Assembly (NCBI GenBank): GCA_038533575.1
Contig: JBCAYL010000001.1
Coordinates: 2,198,226-2,262,225, forward strand
Origin: Pseudomonadota bacterium
Lineage (GTDB): Bacteria; Pseudomonadota; Alphaproteobacteria; Rhodobacterales; Rhodobacteraceae
Direction of reading: 5' to 3'
DNA: 64,000 bases
Shown: positions 60,929 to 64,000 of the stretch, piece by piece
Layout: each line of letters begins with the position of its first letter
Numbering within the stretch: the first letter of the stretch is position 1
Position numbers and translations under genes: made by a program
The notes under the pieces: model-generated
What the model was told of the DNA's origin: nothing
Seen by the model: the letters and a program-made list of their open reading frames with translations, nothing else
Databases searched by the model: none

Positions 60929-61294
60929 TTAAGCGGCGAGCGCGCCTTTCGCCTGATCCACGATGGCGCCGAACGCCTCGGGCTCGTGCACTGCGAGATC
61001 GGCGAGCACTTTCCGGTCCACCTCGATCCCGGCCTTCGAGAGGCCGTTGATGAAGCGAGAATAGGTCAGGCTCTCGTCATGGGAGCGGACAGCGGCGTTG
61101 ATCCGCTGGATCCAGAGCGCGCGGAACTGACGCTTGCGGTTCTTGCGGTCGCGGGTCGCGTACTGATTGGCCTTGTCGACCGCCTGCTTGGCCGTCTTGA
61201 AGACGTTCTTGCGGCGCGAGTAATAGCCTTTGGCCGCCTTGACGACCTTCTTGTGACGGGCGTGCGTGGTCGTACCACCTTTAACGCGGGACAT
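60929..61294 (-). CDS. rplT: 50S ribosomal protein L20
   Basis: A 121-residue basic ribosomal protein: start [24 protein letters not shown], then [40 protein letters not shown] and the C-terminal [21 protein letters not shown], all family hallmarks. L20 binds 23S rRNA early in assembly. The gene is 16 bases after rpmI, in the usual rpmI-rplT order, but the infC gene normally before them is not here. Confidence 0.98.
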   Translation of the reverse strand: MSRVKGGTTTHARHKKVVKAAKGYYSRRKNVFKTAKQAVDKANQYATRDRKNRKRQFRALWIQRINAAVRSHDESLTYSRFINGLSKAGIEVDRKVLADLAVHEPEAFGAIVDQAKGALAA

Positions 61295-61310
61295 GTCTCA
61301 AGCTCCTCTC

Positions 61311-61511
61311 TTAGCGGTCGTAGGGCATGTAGCCCTTGACGATCTTCTGATCCGGTTCGCTGAGCACGGTGGTGCCGCGGGCTGTCCGGATAAACTTGTT
61401 GGTGCGCTTGATCATGCCGTGGCGCTTACCAGCCTGGGCGGCGACAACCTTGCCTGTGCCCGTGACCTTGAATCGCTTCTTGGCAGAAGACTTCGTCTTC
61501 ATCTTAGGCAT
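61311..61511 (-). CDS. rpmI: 50S ribosomal protein L35
   Basis: A 66-residue basic protein: [21 protein letters not shown] at the start, then [16 protein letters not shown] and GYMPYDR at the end. AGGAG lies 6 bases before the chosen ATG; another ATG overlaps it and is ignored. It is the first gene of the rpmI-rplT operon. About 120 bases separate it from the MFS gene upstream. Confidence 0.97.
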   Translation of the reverse strand: MPKMKTKSSAKKRFKVTGTGKVVAAQAGKRHGMIKRTNKFIRTARGTTVLSEPDQKIVKGYMPYDR

Positions 61512-61633
61512 TTTCATCTCCTATCGTTCGAGAACCACGCGGGAAGGCAATGCCATCGGGCCATCCGCGCTGACGAGGTGGGCGTATAGGCGGGCGCGCG
61601 AGGCGGTGCAAGGCCTTTGCGCCCGGCGCTCCC

Positions 61634-62818
61634 TCAGGCCCGCGCGGCCCCAGTGCGCCGGGTCACGAGGACACCCAGAACGAGAAGCACGATCCCGCCG
61701 GACAGGAGCGCCAGCACGGCCCAGCCGAAGCTCGAGAGCACGAGGCCCGAGGCAAAGGCCGCGAGCGTGGCCACGAGCGCGATCACGGTGTCATTGGCCC
61801 CCTGAACGGCGGCCTTCTCCTCCTCGGTGATGGCGGCCTCGAGCAGGGAGGTCGCGGAGATGAACCCGAAATTCCAGCCCACGCCGAGGACGATGAGCGC
61901 GCCGTAGAAATGGAGCGCGGTGATCCCGTGCGCCGCGCCGCCCGCCGCGGCGATGAGCAGCACGAGCCCTGCCGCCGCGATCCGCTCTGCGCCGTAGCGC
62001 TTGATGAGAAAGCCGGTGAAGAAGCTCGGCGCGAACATCGCCACGATGTGCCAGCGGATGACGTCGCTCGCCATGTCCTCGCTGAAGCCGCAAGCGAGGA
62101 TGGCGATGGGGGTGGGCACCATGAGAAAGACCATGACCCCCTGCGAGAGCGCCGCGACGGAGACCGCGCGCCGGACCGGGGGCCGGCGCAGCGCGGTGAG
62201 GGCGGCAAAGCGGCCGCCCGTGCGGGCCGGGCGCGGCGGGCGCGGCATGCGGACGATCGCGAGCGGCAGCACGCCCAGGATGGCGATGACCCCCACTGCC
62301 GCGTAGGCCCCGGCAAAGGGGATCGGGGCCAGGAGATCGCGCGCCCCGATGAAGACCTGTGGCCCCACGAGCGCGGCCACGAGAAGCGAGCTTAACATGA
62401 GGGAGATCGCCACCGGCCGCCATTCCTGCGCCACGACCTCGGCGGCCGCGAAGCGGAAGAACTGGAACGCAGCCCAGCCCGCGCCGAAAGAGAGATGCGC
62501 GGCGCAAAGGAGGACGAAGCTCCCTGCATAGAGGGCCTGCAGCGCCACCACCGCCCCGATGAGCGTGAGTCCCGCGCCCAGCGCGAACCCGGCCCGCCGC
62601 CCCAGCCGCCCCATGAGCAGCGAGATGGGCGCGGCTGCGAGAAGGCCGGCCAGCGTCTGCAGCGAAGCAGGCAACGTGGCGAGCAGGGGATCGGGCGCAA
62701 GGAGAAGCCCGGCGAGGCCGCCGAGCACGAGCTGGATCGGGAAGGCTGCGCCCAGCACCGTGTTGGCGGCGATGAGCCCCGCAAAATTGCGATTGCCGAG
62801 GATTGTGGCTACCGACAT
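61634..62818 (-). CDS. MFS family transporter
   Basis: A 394-residue major-facilitator protein with about twelve hydrophobic segments. After the first helix come PIQLVLGGLAGLLLAPDP and the conserved loop GRLGRRAGFALGAGL (about 72-86) between helices two and three. A second similar half begins after a cytoplasmic loop rich in Pro/Arg (IVRMPRPPRPARTGGRF). The start at MSVATILGNRNFAG is the family start; the open frame beyond it is chance. The substrate is unknown; MFS drug or sugar exporters look like this. It lies between the ribosomal genes and pyk. Confidence 0.9.
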   Translation of the reverse strand: MSVATILGNRNFAGLIAANTVLGAAFPIQLVLGGLAGLLLAPDPLLATLPASLQTLAGLLAAAPISLLMGRLGRRAGFALGAGLTLIGAVVALQALYAGSFVLLCAAHLSFGAGWAAFQFFRFAAAEVVAQEWRPVAISLMLSSLLVAALVGPQVFIGARDLLAPIPFAGAYAAVGVIAILGVLPLAIVRMPRPPRPARTGGRFAALTALRRPPVRRAVSVAALSQGVMVFLMVPTPIAILACGFSEDMASDVIRWHIVAMFAPSFFTGFLIKRYGAERIAAAGLVLLIAAAGGAAHGITALHFYGALIVLGVGWNFGFISATSLLEAAITEEEKAAVQGANDTVIALVATLAAFASGLVLSSFGWAVLALLSGGIVLLVLGVLVTRRTGAARA

Positions 62819-63047
62819 GGGAGACGGCCCTCCAATGCGTCTTGGTGCATCGCTCGAGACATAGCGCGCGGCGCACGGCTGGCGCGCCGCGCGCACAGAT
62901 TACCGTCCTGAGGCACGTAAGTCTGCGCAAACCGCGAGTGAAAGACCGGCGCGCCTAATGCTCGGGTTGCGGCAGGCCCGAGGCGCGTCGGGTCAGCAGG
63001 GTCTTCGGAGAGGCAAGCGCCAGTGCACCAGAAGAGAGCCTGCCCGG

Positions 63048-64000
63048 CTATTCGGGCTCCGAGCGGAAGATGAGACGCTCCTCGCAAGGCGCCACGCGCA
63101 GGATGTTGGTGGTGCCCGCCTGGTTGAAGGGGACGCCCGCGGTAACGACGATCTGGTCGGAAGCCTCCGCGAACCCGCCCGAGCGCGCGGCGCGGACGGC
63201 GGCCACGACGGCCCCCTTGAAGCGCTCCACCTCGTCCACGACGACGCAATACGTCCCCCATGTGAGAGAGAGCATGCGCGCGGTTTCGAGCACGCTCGTG
63301 AGCGCGATGATCGGCACCATGGGCCGCTCCCGCGCCGCCAGCGAGGCGGTCGTGCCCGATTGCGTGAAGCAGCAGATCGCCTTGATTTCGGTCGCCTCCG
63401 CGATCTCGCGGGCGGCCACCGTGATCCCGTCGGCGATGGAGTCGCGGCTGACCGTGCGGGACGCGGCCATGATCTCGGCGTAGGTTGGATCGCGCTCGAC
63501 CTCTTCGGCGACGTTGTTCATCGTGCGCACCGCCTCGCGCGGGTAGGCGCCCGCCGCGCTCTCGGCCGAAAGCATCACAGCGTCTGCGCCCTCGTAGATC
63601 GCCGCGGCCACGTCGGAGACCTCCGCGCGGGTGGGCATCGGGCTCTCGATCATCGATTCGAGCATCTGCGTGGCCACGATGACCGGTTTGGCCACAGCGC
63701 GGCACTTCCGCGTCAGCCTTTTCTGGATTGGCGGGACGGCCTGCACGGGCAGTTCCACCCCCAGATCCCCGCGCGCCACCATGATCCCGTCGGACACTTT
63801 CAGGATGTCGTCGAAGGAGTCGACGGCGGAGGGTTTTTCGATCTTTGACAGGACCTTGGCGCGCCCATTGGCAAGCGCCTTGGCCTCGTAGACGTCCTCC
63901 GGGCGCTGCACGAAACTGAGCGCGAGCCAGTCGACGCCAAGCTGGCAGACGAACTCCAGATCGGAACGGTCTTTCTCGCTCAGGGCCTTCAGCGGCAGCA
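63048..64000 (-). CDS. pyk: pyruvate kinase, C-terminal part (partial)
   Basis: The frame is open to the last base of the window; about 317 residues of roughly 480 are present and the N-terminus lies outside. Visible blocks are LSFVQRPEDV, KIEKPSAVDSFDDIL (catalytic Lys region), ISDGIMVARGDLGVELP-type (DGIMVARGDLGVE) for metal binding, MLESMIESPMPTRAEVSDVA and the C-terminal domain with CCFTQSGTTA. It makes pyruvate and ATP from phosphoenolpyruvate and ADP. It is read away from the window edge and towards the MFS gene. Confidence 0.97.
   Translation of the reverse strand, partial: LPLKALSEKDRSDLEFVCQLGVDWLALSFVQRPEDVYEAKALANGRAKVLSKIEKPSAVDSFDDILKVSDGIMVARGDLGVELPVQAVPPIQKRLTRKCRAVAKPVIVATQMLESMIESPMPTRAEVSDVAAAIYEGADAVMLSAESAAGAYPREAVRTMNNVAEEVERDPTYAEIMAASRTVSRDSIADGITVAAREIAEATEIKAICCFTQSGTTASLAARERPMVPIIALTSVLETARMLSLTWGTYCVVVDEVERFKGAVVAAVRAARSGGFAEASDQIVVTAGVPFNQAGTTNILRVAPCEERLIFRSEPE

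Overview
The window is about 64 kb of GC-rich DNA (most coding stretches near two-thirds G+C) from an alphaproteobacterium, most probably a Rhodobacterales/Roseobacter-group bacterium. The basis is the gene content: a TRAP transporter, a TIGR02300 (FYDLN acid) protein, a DUF1523 protein, a YtoQ protein, the cell-cycle regulator TrcR (DUF1013), COQ9, an ALDH16-type aldehyde dehydrogenase next to deoC, and rpmI-rplT near pheST. The genus cannot be fixed from what I can see. The layout is that of an ordinary chromosome: no insertion sequence, prophage, integrase, CRISPR array or rRNA operon was found. One tRNA gene is present, tRNA-Ala(GGC).

Layout. 1-5.7 kb: the 2-oxoglutarate dehydrogenase operon (end of sucA, sucB, small genes, lpdA), with an AT-rich foreign-looking membrane-protein gene inserted after sucB. 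5.8-7.7 kb: GntR regulator, YgjP-type metallopeptidase and acidic TIGR02300 protein. 7.7-11.4 kb: tRNA-Ala and a complete TRAP transporter. 11.5-14.0 kb: an acyl-CoA dehydrogenase divergent from an aminoglycoside-phosphotransferase-like kinase (ACAD10/11-like partnership). 14.0-18.4 kb: rpe, deoC, a small membrane gene and ALDH16. 18.7-20.7 kb: five small membrane proteins on the minus strand. 20.8-36 kb: a nucleotide-sugar region supplying UDP-glucuronate, GDP-mannose, UDP-galactose and dTDP-L-rhamnose, with one initiating sugar transferase but no other glycosyltransferase or flippase; a DUF2793 gene sits antisense between rfbB and rfbD. 36-39.7 kb: succinate-semialdehyde dehydrogenase, an Hsp20 gene with a clear heat-shock promoter and ROSE-type RNA thermometer, a trypsin-like protease and a small secreted protein. 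39.8-46.4 kb: a four-gene MoxR/DUF58/BatA-DUF4159/large membrane protein operon. 46.5-55.2 kb: mixed housekeeping genes (DUF1285, an SDR lacking its Tyr, hyi, methyltransferase, trcR, RNase T2, quinone oxidoreductase, COQ9, rpsU, mscL, GST, ytoQ). 55.3-61.5 kb: translation genes pheT, pheS, rplT and rpmI, with a membrane peptide and a truncated chemoreceptor-like protein lodged between pheS and pheT. 61.6-64 kb: an MFS transporter and the C-terminal two-thirds of pyruvate kinase, cut by the window edge.

Three families of short dispersed intergenic repeats recur: a paired-dyad element (three copies), an element with a TTCTTTGTGC...CGTACCTC core (three copies) and an AATTTTTGCAAAAATT palindrome at the 3' ends of convergent genes (two copies). 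I did not find a convincing new multi-gene system. The items most worth a second look are the AT-rich SLATT/PycTM-like gene inside the TCA operon, the chemoreceptor fragment with a pentapeptide Gly-Ala-Gly tail inside the pheST operon, the ROSE thermometer, the DUF2793 gene inside the rhamnose genes, and the repeat families.
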